A stretch of DNA of 52,226 bases from Rhizobium sp. (GCA_027533385.1 JAPZUE010000089.1:1-52226), one strand, 5' to 3'; positions 15,888 through 23,949 are shown, counted from the first letter of the stretch. The notes: generated by a model from the letters alone, not told the origin. Numbers and translations are program-made.

Positions 15888-16187
15888 TTAGGGTGAAGGC
15901 ATGGTATCGAGCACCGGCTCGAAGGAAATCTTCAGGCGCGTACCCGTGGCCCTGGCCAGCTTCTCCAGGGTAGCGGCGGAGGGTTTCACCCGTCCACTTT
16001 CGAGTCGCGCCACAGCACTCTGCGACGTTTGCATGCGTTCAGCCAGTTCGGCCTGGGTCAGCCCTGCATGAAGTCGCGCCTCGATGACGGCACGAATGAG
16101 GGAGAACTCACCTTCAAGAGCATCATAGGCATCGCGATAATCCGACTTTTCAAGCCAGGCCTCGTGCAGATCTCTAATCTTCGTCAT
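15888..16187 (-). CDS. higA: HigA-type XRE antitoxin
   Basis: A 99-residue protein with a Cro/C1 HTH at about residues 40-92 (HAGLTQAELAERMQTSQSAVARLESGR). The N-terminal 35 residues (KIRDLHEAWLEK...) are the arm expected to wrap the toxin. Its start overlaps the 3' end of the toxin gene (ATGA overlap), the toxin-first order typical of higBA. It should neutralise the RelE-fold toxin and repress the promoter at 16514-16531. The gene symbol reflects arrangement and fold, not proven equivalence. Confidence 0.85.
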   Translation of the reverse strand: MTKIRDLHEAWLEKSDYRDAYDALEGEFSLIRAVIEARLHAGLTQAELAERMQTSQSAVARLESGRVKPSAATLEKLARATGTRLKISFEPVLDTMPSP

Positions 16188-16504
16188 ATCACGTCCCTCG
16201 CCCGTTGCCGGGCCAATTCCAGATGCCGCTTCGGCATTTTCTCGGTCTTCTTCACATAGGCATGCACAATTACGACGCGCTTACCCGATGCGGTGACATA
16301 GATGGCTCGAGAAATGCCGCTCTTGGCCGAAAGCCTCAACTCCCACAGTCTGCCCTCGACATGTTTGATTGTACCGCTCGGCAAGTGTTCAAGTCCAACG
16401 TCCTCGATCAAGGCAGAAACCCGCACCAATCGAGCGCGCAGATCGGATGGCCAGCGCGCAATTTCATCGTCAACAACTTTGCCCAGCGTCTCGACCGACC
16501 ACAT
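16184..16504 (-). CDS. higB: HigB/RelE-type toxin
   Basis: A 106-residue RelE/ParE-superfamily toxin. Core signatures are LEHLPSGTIKHVEGRLWELRLS, SRAIYVTASGKRVVIVHAYVKKTEKMPKRHLELA (split here by normal family variation) and a basic C-terminus; these proteins cleave ribosome-bound mRNA. The downstream antitoxin overlaps by 4 bp. The pair sits between an entericidin gene and an exoD-like gene, inside the C1 cluster but on the opposite strand, and was probably inserted as a unit. Confidence 0.85.
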   Translation of the reverse strand: MWSVETLGKVVDDEIARWPSDLRARLVRVSALIEDVGLEHLPSGTIKHVEGRLWELRLSAKSGISRAIYVTASGKRVVIVHAYVKKTEKMPKRHLELARQRARDVI

Positions 16505-16513
16505 GCGCGATTT

Positions 16514-16531
16514 ATATCACATATGGTATAT
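16514..16531. promoter_or_regulatory. Putative HigBA operator/promoter
   Basis: ATATCACATATGGTATAT is an imperfect palindrome (14 of 18 positions symmetric) 9 bp upstream of the toxin start. On the minus strand it overlaps a TATA-rich -10-like sequence. This fits autoregulation by the antitoxin; inference. Confidence 0.45.
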
Positions 16532-16665
16532 TGATCCAGTCAATCTTCACCCTCCCTTCACCATTCGCGAAACCGTGAACGCCAACCCCGGGGGGCTTTA
16601 ATGCCCCTGTAATCTGCCCTTGCGAAACTCTGCTTCAGGTCGACAAGAAACCAAGAGAATCAGGA

Positions 16666-17313
16666 ATGACCGACAGGGCGGATACATGGGTGGCGGGTCT
16701 CGTCACCACGCGTGAACACAAGCATCCCGAAAACCTTTCGGACCTTCTGGTCCGTCTCGCACGCACCACCGAGCGCAAGGTGACGATCCGCGACATCGCC
16801 ATCGCCCTGCAGGACCGCTCGTTCGGTGCCTTTCTGCTGGTGTTCGCGCTGCCCAATCTCGTGCCTCTGCCGCCAGGCGCGACCTTCATTCTCGGCCTTC
16901 CTCTCGTCTTCGTCGCTTGGCAGATGATGGCCTCTCCGGGCGGCCGCGTTTTCTTTCCGCGCGTTGTCAGCGATTACGGCGTCGAACCGCAGACCTTCGA
17001 GGCCATCGTCAACCGGCTCGTGCCCTGGATGCGCTGGGCCGAAAAGCTTGTGGTGCCGCGTTTCTGGCTCTTCGAAAGCCGTTTCGCCGAGCGTCTGATC
17101 GGTGTCCTGGCGCTGATCCTGGCGATCGTCGTCTTCCTCCCCATCCCGCTTGGCAACTGGCCGCCAGCCTTCGCGCTCGCCGTGCTTGGCTTTGCCCATT
17201 CCCAGCGCGATGGGCTTGGGGTCATCATCGGCTGTCTGATCGGCGTTCTCTCGCTCGCCGTCGCCGCCTTCGTCATCTACACCGCTGTCGCTGTCGTATC
17301 GCTCGTCGTCTGA
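16666..17313 (+). CDS. ExoD-family membrane protein
   Basis: A 215-residue protein of the ExoD (exopolysaccharide synthesis) family. The soluble N-terminus (LSDLLVRLARTTERKVTIRDIAIAL) is followed by the diagnostic RSFGAFLLVFALPNLVPLPPG and about four hydrophobic segments, including LIGVLALILAIVVFLPIPLGNWPPAFALAVLGFA-type helices near residues 140-175. ExoD homologues affect exopolysaccharide and alkaline tolerance in rhizobia, with no biochemical role proven. Its stop overlaps the formyltransferase start (TGATG), so the two are probably co-translated, which ties this membrane protein to the C1 genes. Confidence 0.8.
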   Translation: MTDRADTWVAGLVTTREHKHPENLSDLLVRLARTTERKVTIRDIAIALQDRSFGAFLLVFALPNLVPLPPGATFILGLPLVFVAWQMMASPGGRVFFPRVVSDYGVEPQTFEAIVNRLVPWMRWAEKLVVPRFWLFESRFAERLIGVLALILAIVVFLPIPLGNWPPAFALAVLGFAHSQRDGLGVIIGCLIGVLSLAVAAFVIYTAVAVVSLVV

Positions 17314-18101
17314 TGACCATGACCGATATCAAAACCAAGCCAGGCCCCGTGGTGGTGATGACCGCGGGCGGCTTGAACCCGACGATAGTTGTCCAGCATC
17401 TTGCCCGCGCCGGCATGGACGTCCAGGTCATCCTAGAAAACCCCGAGGGCAAGGGCGAAATTGTCAAACGCCGGGCGAAAAAGCTCGGCTGGATCAACGC
17501 CCTCGGCCAGCTCGGCACGATGATCGCCGCCCGCGCCTTGCGCCGCGCTGCTGACCGCCGCGTTGCAGACCTGCTTGCGCGTCACGGCCTCGACCGCACC
17601 CTGCCGGAGGCCGTCCCGATCCACCCGGTCACCTCGATCAACGCACCGGAAACGGCAGCGCTCGTCGCCGAACTGAAGCCCGGCGCCATCCTGCTCGTCT
17701 CGACCCGCCTGATGTCGGCACGACAACTGGCCGCCATGCCCTGCCCTGTGATCAACCTGCATGCCGGGATCAACCCGAATTACCGGGGGCAGATGGGTGG
17801 CTACTGGTCGCTGCGCGAAAACGATCCCCAGAATTTCGGCGCCACGCTGCATCTCGTCGACGCCGGCACGGATACCGGCGGCACGCTGTACGAGGTCCGC
17901 ACGCGGCCTGAGCGCGCCGATTTCGTCTCCACTTATCCGCTTTTGCTGACCCTTGCCGCTCTCGACATCACGCGCCAGTCGATCGAAGACGCGCTCAACG
18001 GTCGCCTCGCTCCGAAGACGCCGGAAGGCCCGTCTGCGCTACGCTTCCCGCCGACCCTCTGGTCGTGGATCTGGTGCGGCATGACACGGCGGATCTGGTA
18101 A
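17313..18101 (+). CDS. Formyltransferase-family protein (folate-linked)
   Basis: A 262-residue protein whose middle matches the formyltransferase catalytic domain: N148 and H150 in VINLHAG, the YRG segment, and D187 in VDAGTDTGG, aligning with the Asn-His-Asp triad of GART, Fmt and formyl-THF hydrolases. The N-terminus is a Rossmann-like VVVMTAGGLNPTIVVQHL. It lacks a tRNA-binding C-terminal domain, so it is not Fmt. In this cluster it could act on 10-formyl-THF formed after oxidation of methyl-THF, releasing or transferring the C1 unit. It starts within the exoD-like stop codon and is followed by a 108-bp gap. Confidence 0.8.
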   Translation: MTMTDIKTKPGPVVVMTAGGLNPTIVVQHLARAGMDVQVILENPEGKGEIVKRRAKKLGWINALGQLGTMIAARALRRAADRRVADLLARHGLDRTLPEAVPIHPVTSINAPETAALVAELKPGAILLVSTRLMSARQLAAMPCPVINLHAGINPNYRGQMGGYWSLRENDPQNFGATLHLVDAGTDTGGTLYEVRTRPERADFVSTYPLLLTLAALDITRQSIEDALNGRLAPKTPEGPSALRFPPTLWSWIWCGMTRRIW

Positions 18102-18209
18102 AAACATCAGGACTCATGGCAGCGTCGTTTTTGGCGACAAGCTACGTCGTGAAAAGCGCAGTCCGGCGAATGCCCCCCGTGCATTCTGGCTTCAAAGGGA
18201 GAGAGTGGC

Positions 18210-18512
18210 ATGGCAGACAAGATCGTCGTTTACTGGCGGGATATCCCGGCCCAGGTGATCGTCAAGCAGGGACGCAAATCCGCAAAACGCGAGCTCTCGC
18301 TCCGCTTCACCGAAGCCATCGACATGGCCGCGATGCGATCGGGTGCTGCCGAAACCGACGCCTATCTCGCAGACTGGCGCAAGGCCGATCCGGTGCCTGT
18401 TGGTGACGACCTGGAAGCCGAAGCCGAAAGTGCTGCCGCCGAGATCGAGGCCGCCTACGACAAGGCCCGCCTCGTTGCCCTCGTCCATGCCGGAGGCCGC
18501 GACAATGGCTGA
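18210..18512 (+). CDS. 'Virulence factor' family protein (PF13769)
   Basis: A 100-residue protein with GGGAGAGAG upstream of the ATG. The sequence DKIVVYWRDIPAQVIVKQG followed by KRELSLRFTEAIDMAAMRSG matches the conserved small 'virulence factor' family. Despite the name, its members recur beside MetV/MetF-type genes in alphaproteobacteria, and no biochemical role is known to me. The C-terminal half is acidic and helical. It overlaps the MetV-like gene by 8 bp, so the two are translated together, which suggests a structural or accessory role in the methylene-THF reductase complex. Confidence 0.75.
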   Translation: MADKIVVYWRDIPAQVIVKQGRKSAKRELSLRFTEAIDMAAMRSGAAETDAYLADWRKADPVPVGDDLEAEAESAAAEIEAAYDKARLVALVHAGGRDNG

Positions 18513-19104
18513 ACCCAAACTCGTGGATCCCGGCCCGCCGAAAAAAGGCAATGCCGCCCCGGGCGCCAAGGCCGCCAGCGGCGCCTTCACCCCGGCGGGT
18601 GTATCGCCCAACCGCCGCGCCCGCCGCTCCTATACGATCCGCCTCTGGGCGGTGCGTAATTCGCGCTTCCTCGAATGGTTCTACCGCAACTTCGCCAACG
18701 CCTTCCTCTTCCTCCACCCGGTCTGGAAGAAGCTCGGCTATAACAGGGTTGAAAAGCCGATCACCTTTGTCGAGCGCAATGTGAAGGGCCTGCTTTTCGA
18801 CTGTCGCATGTGCGGCCAGTGCGTGCTCTCCTCGACCGGCATGTCCTGCCCGATGAACTGTCCGAAACAGCTGCGCAACGGTCCCTGCGGCGGTGTCCGT
18901 GCCAATGGCAATTGCGAGGTCGAGCCCGACATGCCCTGCGTCTGGGTCCAGGCCTGGAACGGCTCGCGCAACATGGTCGCGGGTGATGCGATCCTTAAAG
19001 TTCAGAAGCCGGTCAACCAGTCGCTGCGCGAAACATCCTCCTGGCTGCGCGTGACGGCAGAAGCCGCCGCTGAGCGGGAAAAGAATACGGCAAAGGAAGC
19101 CTGA
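18505..19104 (+). CDS. MetV-like zinc/Fe-S partner of methylene-THF reductase (MTHFR C-terminal domain)
   Basis: A 199-residue protein with the PF12225 cysteine cluster: C100, C103, C106, C115, C119, C128, C137 and C145 (CRMCGQC, CPMNC, GPCGG, NCEV, MPCVW). This resembles MetV of the MetFV methylene-THF reductase from acetogens, where the partner assists electron transfer to MetF. Residues 1-40 are a Pro/Ala/Arg-rich linker. The ATG at 18505 overlaps the preceding gene by 8 bp, and metF follows 4 bp after the stop. In this pathway it likely helps oxidise methyl-THF; the direction is inferred. Confidence 0.85.
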   Translation: MAEPKLVDPGPPKKGNAAPGAKAASGAFTPAGVSPNRRARRSYTIRLWAVRNSRFLEWFYRNFANAFLFLHPVWKKLGYNRVEKPITFVERNVKGLLFDCRMCGQCVLSSTGMSCPMNCPKQLRNGPCGGVRANGNCEVEPDMPCVWVQAWNGSRNMVAGDAILKVQKPVNQSLRETSSWLRVTAEAAAEREKNTAKEA

Positions 19105-19108
19105 GAGC

Positions 19109-20206
19109 ATGGCCCAGATCGACGAAAATCCGCTTGGCGTCCACCTGCCGCTCGATCCCCTGCCCGGCCATTCCTCCCTCGGCCGCCTGGAGCGCGTTCT
19201 GCGCCGTGGCGAGTTCGCCGTCACCGCCGAACTCAACCCGCCCGACAGCGCCGACCCGGAAGACGTCTACGAGCGCGCCAAGGTCTTTGACGGCTGGGTC
19301 GACGGCATCAATGCGGTCGATGCCTCCGGCGCCAACTGCCACATGTCCTCGGTCGGCATCTGCGCGCTTCTGACGCGCATGGGTTACGCGCCGATCATGC
19401 AGATCGCCTGCCGCGACAAGAACCGCATCGCCATCCAGGGCGACGTTCTCGGTGCCGCCGCCATGGGTGTCGCCAACATCCTCTGCCTCACCGGCGACGG
19501 CGTGCAGGCCGGCGACCAGCCGGGCGCCAAGCCCGTCTTCGATCTCGACTGCATGTCGCTCTTGGAAACCGTGCGCACCATGCGCGACGAATCGAAGTTC
19601 CTCTCCGGCCGCAAGCTGACGAGCCCGCCTAAGGTCTTCCTGGGTGCGGCCATCAACCCCTTCGCGCCGCCTTACGATTTCCGCCCCTATCGGCTCGGCA
19701 AGAAGATCGAGGCCGGCGCGCAGTTCGTCCAGAGCCAGTATTGCTTCGACGTGCCGATGTTCCGCGAATACATGAAGAAGGTCCGCGACCTCGGCTTCCA
19801 CGAGAAGTGCTACATCCTCGTCGGCGTCGGCCCGCTCGCCTCGGCCAAGACCGCCAAGTGGATCCGCTCCAACGTGCCCGGCATCCACATTCCCGATTCC
19901 GTCATCGCTCGCCTGGAGGGCGCGCAGGATCAGAAGAAGGAAGGCAAGCAGCTCTGCATCGACATCATCAACGAGGTCAAGGAGATCGAGGGCGTTTCCG
20001 GCGTGCATGTCATGGCCTATCGCCAGGAAGAATATGTCGCCGAAATCGTGCATGAATCCGGCATCCTGAAGGGCCGCCAGCCCTGGAAGCGCGAACATGC
20101 CCGCGCCGACGACATCGCAGCCCAGCGCATGCGCGAGATCGGCGCCGATCCGGTCCAGGACCAGCAGGAACTCGCCGCAAAGGCCGCCCACGCCCAGCCA
20201 CACTGA
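19109..20206 (+). CDS. metF: Methylenetetrahydrofolate reductase (MetF type)
   Basis: A 365-residue TIM-barrel flavoprotein of the MTHFR family, catalysing methylene-THF/methyl-THF interconversion with FAD. Visible family segments are FAVTAELNPPDSADPEDVY (active-site Glu region), NILCLTGDGVQAGDQPG, LGAAINPFAPP, GAQFVQSQYCFD and ILVGVGPLASAKTAKWI. It is longer than E. coli MetF (296 residues), like MetFV-type and corrinoid-cluster homologues. The gene is 4 bp after metV-like. In the C1 cluster it probably works towards methylene-THF, feeding one-carbon units to biosynthesis or oxidation. It may not be the genome's only metF. Confidence 0.88.
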   Translation: MAQIDENPLGVHLPLDPLPGHSSLGRLERVLRRGEFAVTAELNPPDSADPEDVYERAKVFDGWVDGINAVDASGANCHMSSVGICALLTRMGYAPIMQIACRDKNRIAIQGDVLGAAAMGVANILCLTGDGVQAGDQPGAKPVFDLDCMSLLETVRTMRDESKFLSGRKLTSPPKVFLGAAINPFAPPYDFRPYRLGKKIEAGAQFVQSQYCFDVPMFREYMKKVRDLGFHEKCYILVGVGPLASAKTAKWIRSNVPGIHIPDSVIARLEGAQDQKKEGKQLCIDIINEVKEIEGVSGVHVMAYRQEEYVAEIVHESGILKGRQPWKREHARADDIAAQRMREIGADPVQDQQELAAKAAHAQPH

Positions 20207-20288
20207 TGAACCGCCTTGCCTTTATCCGGCATTTGCCGGCACATCCCATTCCCGCCGCGCGCGAGCCGGCACCGACCGGAGGACTGAA

Positions 20289-21263
20289 ATGACCCGCACC
20301 ATCGTCGCATCCGCCACCAAGGAAATCATCATCGGTTTCGACCAGCCCTTCTGCGTCATCGGCGAGCGCATCAACCCGACGGGTCGCAAGAAGCTCGCCG
20401 CCGAAATGCAGGCCGGCAATTTTGACACCGTCATCAAGGACGCGCTGGAACAGGTCGCCGCCGGCGCCACCATGCTCGACGTCAATGCCGGCGTCACCTC
20501 GGTCAACCCCAACGAAACCGAACCGGGCCTGCTCGTCCAGACCATGGAAATCGTCCAGGGTCTGGTCGACGTACCGCTCGCGATCGACTCATCCGTTACC
20601 GCCGCGATCGAGGCAGCGCTGAAGGTCGCCAAGGGCCGCCCGCTGGTCAATTCGGTGACCGGCGAGGAAGAAAAGCTCGAAGCCATCCTGCCGCTCTGCG
20701 CCAAGTACAATGTTCCGGTCGTCGCCATCTCCAACGACGAGACAGGCATTTCCCAGGATCCGGATGTGCGCTTTGCCGTCGCCAAGAAGATCGTCGAACG
20801 CGCCATGGATTACGGCATCAAGCCGCATGACATCGTCGTCGACCCGCTGGTCATGCCGATCGGCGCCATCGGCTCCGCTGGCCTGCAGGTCTTCGCCCTT
20901 GTCCGCCGTCTGCGCGAAGAGCTGAAGGTCAACACCACCTGCGGCCTCTCCAACATCTCCTTCGGCCTGCCGCACCGCCACGGCATCAATGCCGGCTTCA
21001 TCCCCATGGTCATTGGTGCCGGCATGACATCTGCCATCATGAACCCCTGCCGCCCGCAGGAAATGGAAGCCGTCCGCGCCGCCAACGTCCTCAACGGCAC
21101 CGACGAGAACTGCTACAACTGGATCAAGACCTACCGCGACTACAAGCCCGCCGAAGGCGGCGCCCACGCAGCCCCCGCCGCAGCCCCGGCCTCTGCCTCA
21201 ACCGGCGGCGGCCGCCGCGGCGGCCGCGCGGCGCGTGTGGGAGGCGGTGCGCCGACGGAGTAA
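20289..21263 (+). CDS. Methyl-THF:corrinoid methyltransferase (AcsE/MtgA type)
   Basis: A 324-residue pterin-binding (DHPS-like) TIM barrel. GGAGG lies upstream of the ATG at 20289. Key segments are CVIGERINPTGRKKLA, GATMLDVNAGV, PLAIDSS, NSVTGEEEKLE, PVVAISNDETG, DIVVDPLVMPIG and GLSNISFGLPHR, as in AcsE, MtgA and the MetH folate domain. It would transfer the methyl group from the corrinoid protein (12854) to THF, closing the demethylation cycle. Residues about 293-324 form an Ala-rich then Gly/Arg-rich tail that is absent from AcsE-type enzymes as I know them. It is downstream of metF in the same operon. Confidence 0.88.
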   Translation: MTRTIVASATKEIIIGFDQPFCVIGERINPTGRKKLAAEMQAGNFDTVIKDALEQVAAGATMLDVNAGVTSVNPNETEPGLLVQTMEIVQGLVDVPLAIDSSVTAAIEAALKVAKGRPLVNSVTGEEEKLEAILPLCAKYNVPVVAISNDETGISQDPDVRFAVAKKIVERAMDYGIKPHDIVVDPLVMPIGAIGSAGLQVFALVRRLREELKVNTTCGLSNISFGLPHRHGINAGFIPMVIGAGMTSAIMNPCRPQEMEAVRAANVLNGTDENCYNWIKTYRDYKPAEGGAHAAPAAAPASASTGGGRRGGRAARVGGGAPTE

Positions 21264-21279
21264 CACTGGAGAAAGCCGG

Positions 21280-21480
21280 ATGGAGACGAAGAAGACACTG
21301 CCAACCTTCAACAGCGATGAAGAAGCGGAAAAATTCGTCGCCACGGCGGATCTGTCTGACTATGACCTGTCTGGCTTTACGCCTGTGACCTTCGAATTCG
21401 CACGACGCAAAGGTGGCGGCTCAACCGAGCCCCCCTCTGCCCTGCCGGGCATCTCCCCCACACGGGGGGAGAGCGAATAG
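21280..21480 (+). CDS. CopG-family antitoxin-like protein with repeat-encoded C-terminus
   Basis: A 66-residue protein from the ATG at 21280 (GGAGAAAG upstream). PTFNSDEEAEKFVATADLSD and YDLSGFTPVTFEF match the CopG antitoxin family (PF12441), an RHH-type antidote usually next to a BrnT/RelE toxin. No toxin gene is adjacent. The last 16 or so residues (from about residue 51, PPSALPGISPTRGESE) are translated from a copy of the palindromic intergenic repeat at 21431-21473, which also sets the stop. It lies between two C1 genes and may be an orphan antitoxin. Confidence 0.7.
   Translation: METKKTLPTFNSDEEAEKFVATADLSDYDLSGFTPVTFEFARRKGGGSTEPPSALPGISPTRGESE
21431..21473. repeat. Palindromic intergenic repeat, copy 1 (inside CDS)
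   Basis: CCCCCTCTGCC..GGCATCTCCCCC then CACGGGGGAGAG. It is the inverse orientation of the copy at 21533-21580 and is read through as the end of the CopG-like gene. Confidence 0.7.
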
Positions 21481-21532
21481 ACGCACCGCCTCAGCCAACC
21501 GTTTGAGGCAACGCGTGCGAAGACGAAGCACC

Positions 21533-21580
21533 ACTCTCCCCCCTTGTGGGGGAGATGTCACGCAGTGACAGAGGGGGGTA
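21533..21580. repeat. Palindromic intergenic repeat, copy 2
   Basis: CTCTCCCCCCTTGTGGGGGAGATG, a small GTCACgcaGTGAC hairpin, then AGAGGGGGGT. It lies 55 bp upstream of the RamA-like gene, facing the copy at 21431-21473; between them is GCCTCAgccaaccgttTGAGGC. Confidence 0.75.
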
Positions 21581-21634
21581 AAACCGCCTCGCAACACAGA
21601 TGAGGGAGACGTCCCTCGAAACCGAAAGACCCTG

Positions 21635-23668
21635 ATGACCGAGACCACCGATCCCCTCGTCCTCTTCATGCCCTCCGGCAAGCGTGGCCATTTCCCCGTC
21701 GGCACACCAGTGTTGGAGGCGGCCCGTACGCTCGGCGTCTATGTCGAGAGCGTCTGCGGCGGCAGAGCGACCTGCGGGCGCTGCCAGATCGAGGTCCAGG
21801 AAGGCCAGTTCGCCAAACACGGCATCACCTCGTCCAACGACCATATCTCGCCCGTCGGCCCGAAGGAAAAGCGCTACGCCGAGGTCCGCACCCTGCCCGA
21901 GGGACGCCGCCTGTCCTGTTCGGCGACAATCCAGGGCGACCTCGTCGTCGATGTCCCCCAGGATGCCGTGGTCAATGCCCAGGTCGTGCGCAAGGCGGCC
22001 TCCGACCGCGTCATCGAGCGCAACCCGGCCGTCCATCTCTGCTATGTCGAGGTCGACGAACCCGACATGCACAAGCCGCTCGGCGATCTCGACCGCATGA
22101 AGGTCATGCTGGAAAAGGACTGGGGCTACACCGATCTGCGCATCGAACCCTATCTCCTGCCCCAGGCACAAAAGATTCTGCGCAAACAGAATTTTACCGT
22201 CACCGCCGCCATCCACCGCGACAGCGAAACCTCGCGCCCGACGGTGATTGCGCTCTGGCCCGGCCTGCACAACGAAGCCTATGGCATCGCCTGCGACATC
22301 GGCTCGACCACCATCGCCATGCACCTCGTCTCGCTCTTGTCTGGCCGCATCGTCGCCTCCTCCGGCGCGTCGAACCCGCAGATCCGCTTCGGCGAGGATC
22401 TGATGAGCCGCGTCTCCTATGTGATGATGAACCCCGATGGCCGTGAAGCCATGACCAAGGCCGTTCGCCAGGCCGTCTCCGATCTCGTCGACCAGGTCTG
22501 CGCCTCCGGCGGCGTCGCGCGGACCGACATTCTCGACGCGGTCTTCGTCGCCAACCCGATCATGCACCACCTCTTCCTCGGCATCGATCCGACAGAACTC
22601 GGCCAGGCGCCCTTCGCGCTCGCCGTCTCCGGTGCCGTCGCCTGCAAGGCGTCCGACATCGAGCTCTCCCTCAACCCCGGCGCCCGCACCTATCTGCTCC
22701 CCTGCATCGCCGGCCATGTCGGGGCGGACGCCGCCGGCGCCACGCTCTCGGAAGGCCCGCACCGCCAGGACAAGATGATGCTGATGGTCGATGTCGGCAC
22801 CAATGCCGAGATCGTCCTTGGTAACCGCGAACGCACAGTCGCCGCTTCGTCCCCGACGGGTCCCGCCTTCGAAGGGGCTGAAATCTCCTGCGGCCAGCGC
22901 GCCGCCCCCGGCGCCATCGAACGCGTCCGCATCGACCCCGAAACGCTGGAACCCCGCTTCAAGGTCATCGGCGTCGAGCAGTGGTCGGATGAGGACGGTT
23001 TCGCCGAGGCGGCGGAAAAGACCGGCATAACCGGCATCTGCGGCTCGGCGATCATCGAAGTTGTCGCCGAAATGTATCTCTCCGGCATCATCTCCGCCGA
23101 TGGCGTCGTCGACGGCGCGATGGCCGCCAAAAGCCACCGCATCCTCGAAAACGGCCGCACCTTCTCCTATCTCCTGCATGACGGCGCCCAGAAGATCACG
23201 GTGACGCAGAACGATGTGCGCGCCATCCAGCTCGCCAAGGCCGCCCTCTATGCCGGCATCAAGCTCTTGATGGAGAAGCTCGACGTCGAAACCGTCGACA
23301 CCATCCGCTTCGCCGGCGCCTTCGGCTCCTTCATCGATCCGAAATACGCGATGGTGCTGGGTCTCATCCCCGATTGCGACCTCTTAGACGTCAAAGCCGT
23401 CGGCAACGCCGCCGGCACCGGCGCCCTGATGGCCCTCCTCAACCGCGACCACCGCCGCGAGATCGAGGACACCGTCACCCGCATCGAAAAGATCGAAACG
23501 GCGCTGGAGCCGCATTTCCAGCAACTCTTCATCGACGCCATGGCGCTGCCGAACAAGGTCGATCCGTTCCCGAAGCTTTCGAGCGTCGTGACGCTGCCGG
23601 AGCGGAAGGTTCTGGCGGAAGGGGATGGCGAGGGTGGTGGGCGCAGACGGCGGCGGTCGAGGGAGTAG
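21635..23668 (+). CDS. RamA-like corrinoid-activating 2Fe-2S/ASKHA protein (DUF4445)
   Basis: A 677-residue reductive activase. The N-terminal plant-type [2Fe-2S] domain has C41, C47, C50 and C95. After a linker comes the ASKHA domain (from about residue 215, GIACDIGSTTIAMHL), with DAVFVANPIMHHLFLG, MMLMVDVGTNAEIVLGN and the late GAFGSFIDPKYAMVLGLIPDCD block. These proteins reduce accidentally oxidised Co(II) corrinoid to Co(I) using ATP and low-potential electrons; they are the usual partner of corrinoid methyltransferases. The extreme C-terminus (about 665-677) is Gly/Arg-rich. It is the last gene of the C1 cluster. The Fe-S form differs from methanogen RamA, which binds 4Fe-4S clusters. 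Confidence 0.88.
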   Translation: MTETTDPLVLFMPSGKRGHFPVGTPVLEAARTLGVYVESVCGGRATCGRCQIEVQEGQFAKHGITSSNDHISPVGPKEKRYAEVRTLPEGRRLSCSATIQGDLVVDVPQDAVVNAQVVRKAASDRVIERNPAVHLCYVEVDEPDMHKPLGDLDRMKVMLEKDWGYTDLRIEPYLLPQAQKILRKQNFTVTAAIHRDSETSRPTVIALWPGLHNEAYGIACDIGSTTIAMHLVSLLSGRIVASSGASNPQIRFGEDLMSRVSYVMMNPDGREAMTKAVRQAVSDLVDQVCASGGVARTDILDAVFVANPIMHHLFLGIDPTELGQAPFALAVSGAVACKASDIELSLNPGARTYLLPCIAGHVGADAAGATLSEGPHRQDKMMLMVDVGTNAEIVLGNRERTVAASSPTGPAFEGAEISCGQRAAPGAIERVRIDPETLEPRFKVIGVEQWSDEDGFAEAAEKTGITGICGSAIIEVVAEMYLSGIISADGVVDGAMAAKSHRILENGRTFSYLLHDGAQKITVTQNDVRAIQLAKAALYAGIKLLMEKLDVETVDTIRFAGAFGSFIDPKYAMVLGLIPDCDLLDVKAVGNAAGTGALMALLNRDHRREIEDTVTRIEKIETALEPHFQQLFIDAMALPNKVDPFPKLSSVVTLPERKVLAEGDGEGGGRRRRRSRE

Positions 23669-23949
23669 GAGCAGGCGTCATTCTTTTCTGATAGGCAGTG
23701 AAGCGCCCTCACGATGGACATGCGGGTCATTCCCACGATTGTTAGAAAGCGGACGTAGCTCCATGACGTTGTGATGTCGCTGACGCCCCGACACGGACAA
23801 TGGGTCCGCCGCGGGTTTCTTGGTGTGTAATGTCGCAAGAATGGTGACCGTTGTCATCCCAAAGCAAGCTGAAGCCGTAGTATAACAGCGCTTTGAAAGT
23901 CATCATCTAGCTAGCGGATTGGGGCTATTCTAAAAAATGCATTGCGTCA

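Noticed and set aside
21491..23179. Long antisense ORF (562 codons) opposite the RamA-like gene
   Set aside because: A GC-rich shadow frame with biased Gly/Asp/Val composition and no domain; the opposite strand encodes a clear family protein.
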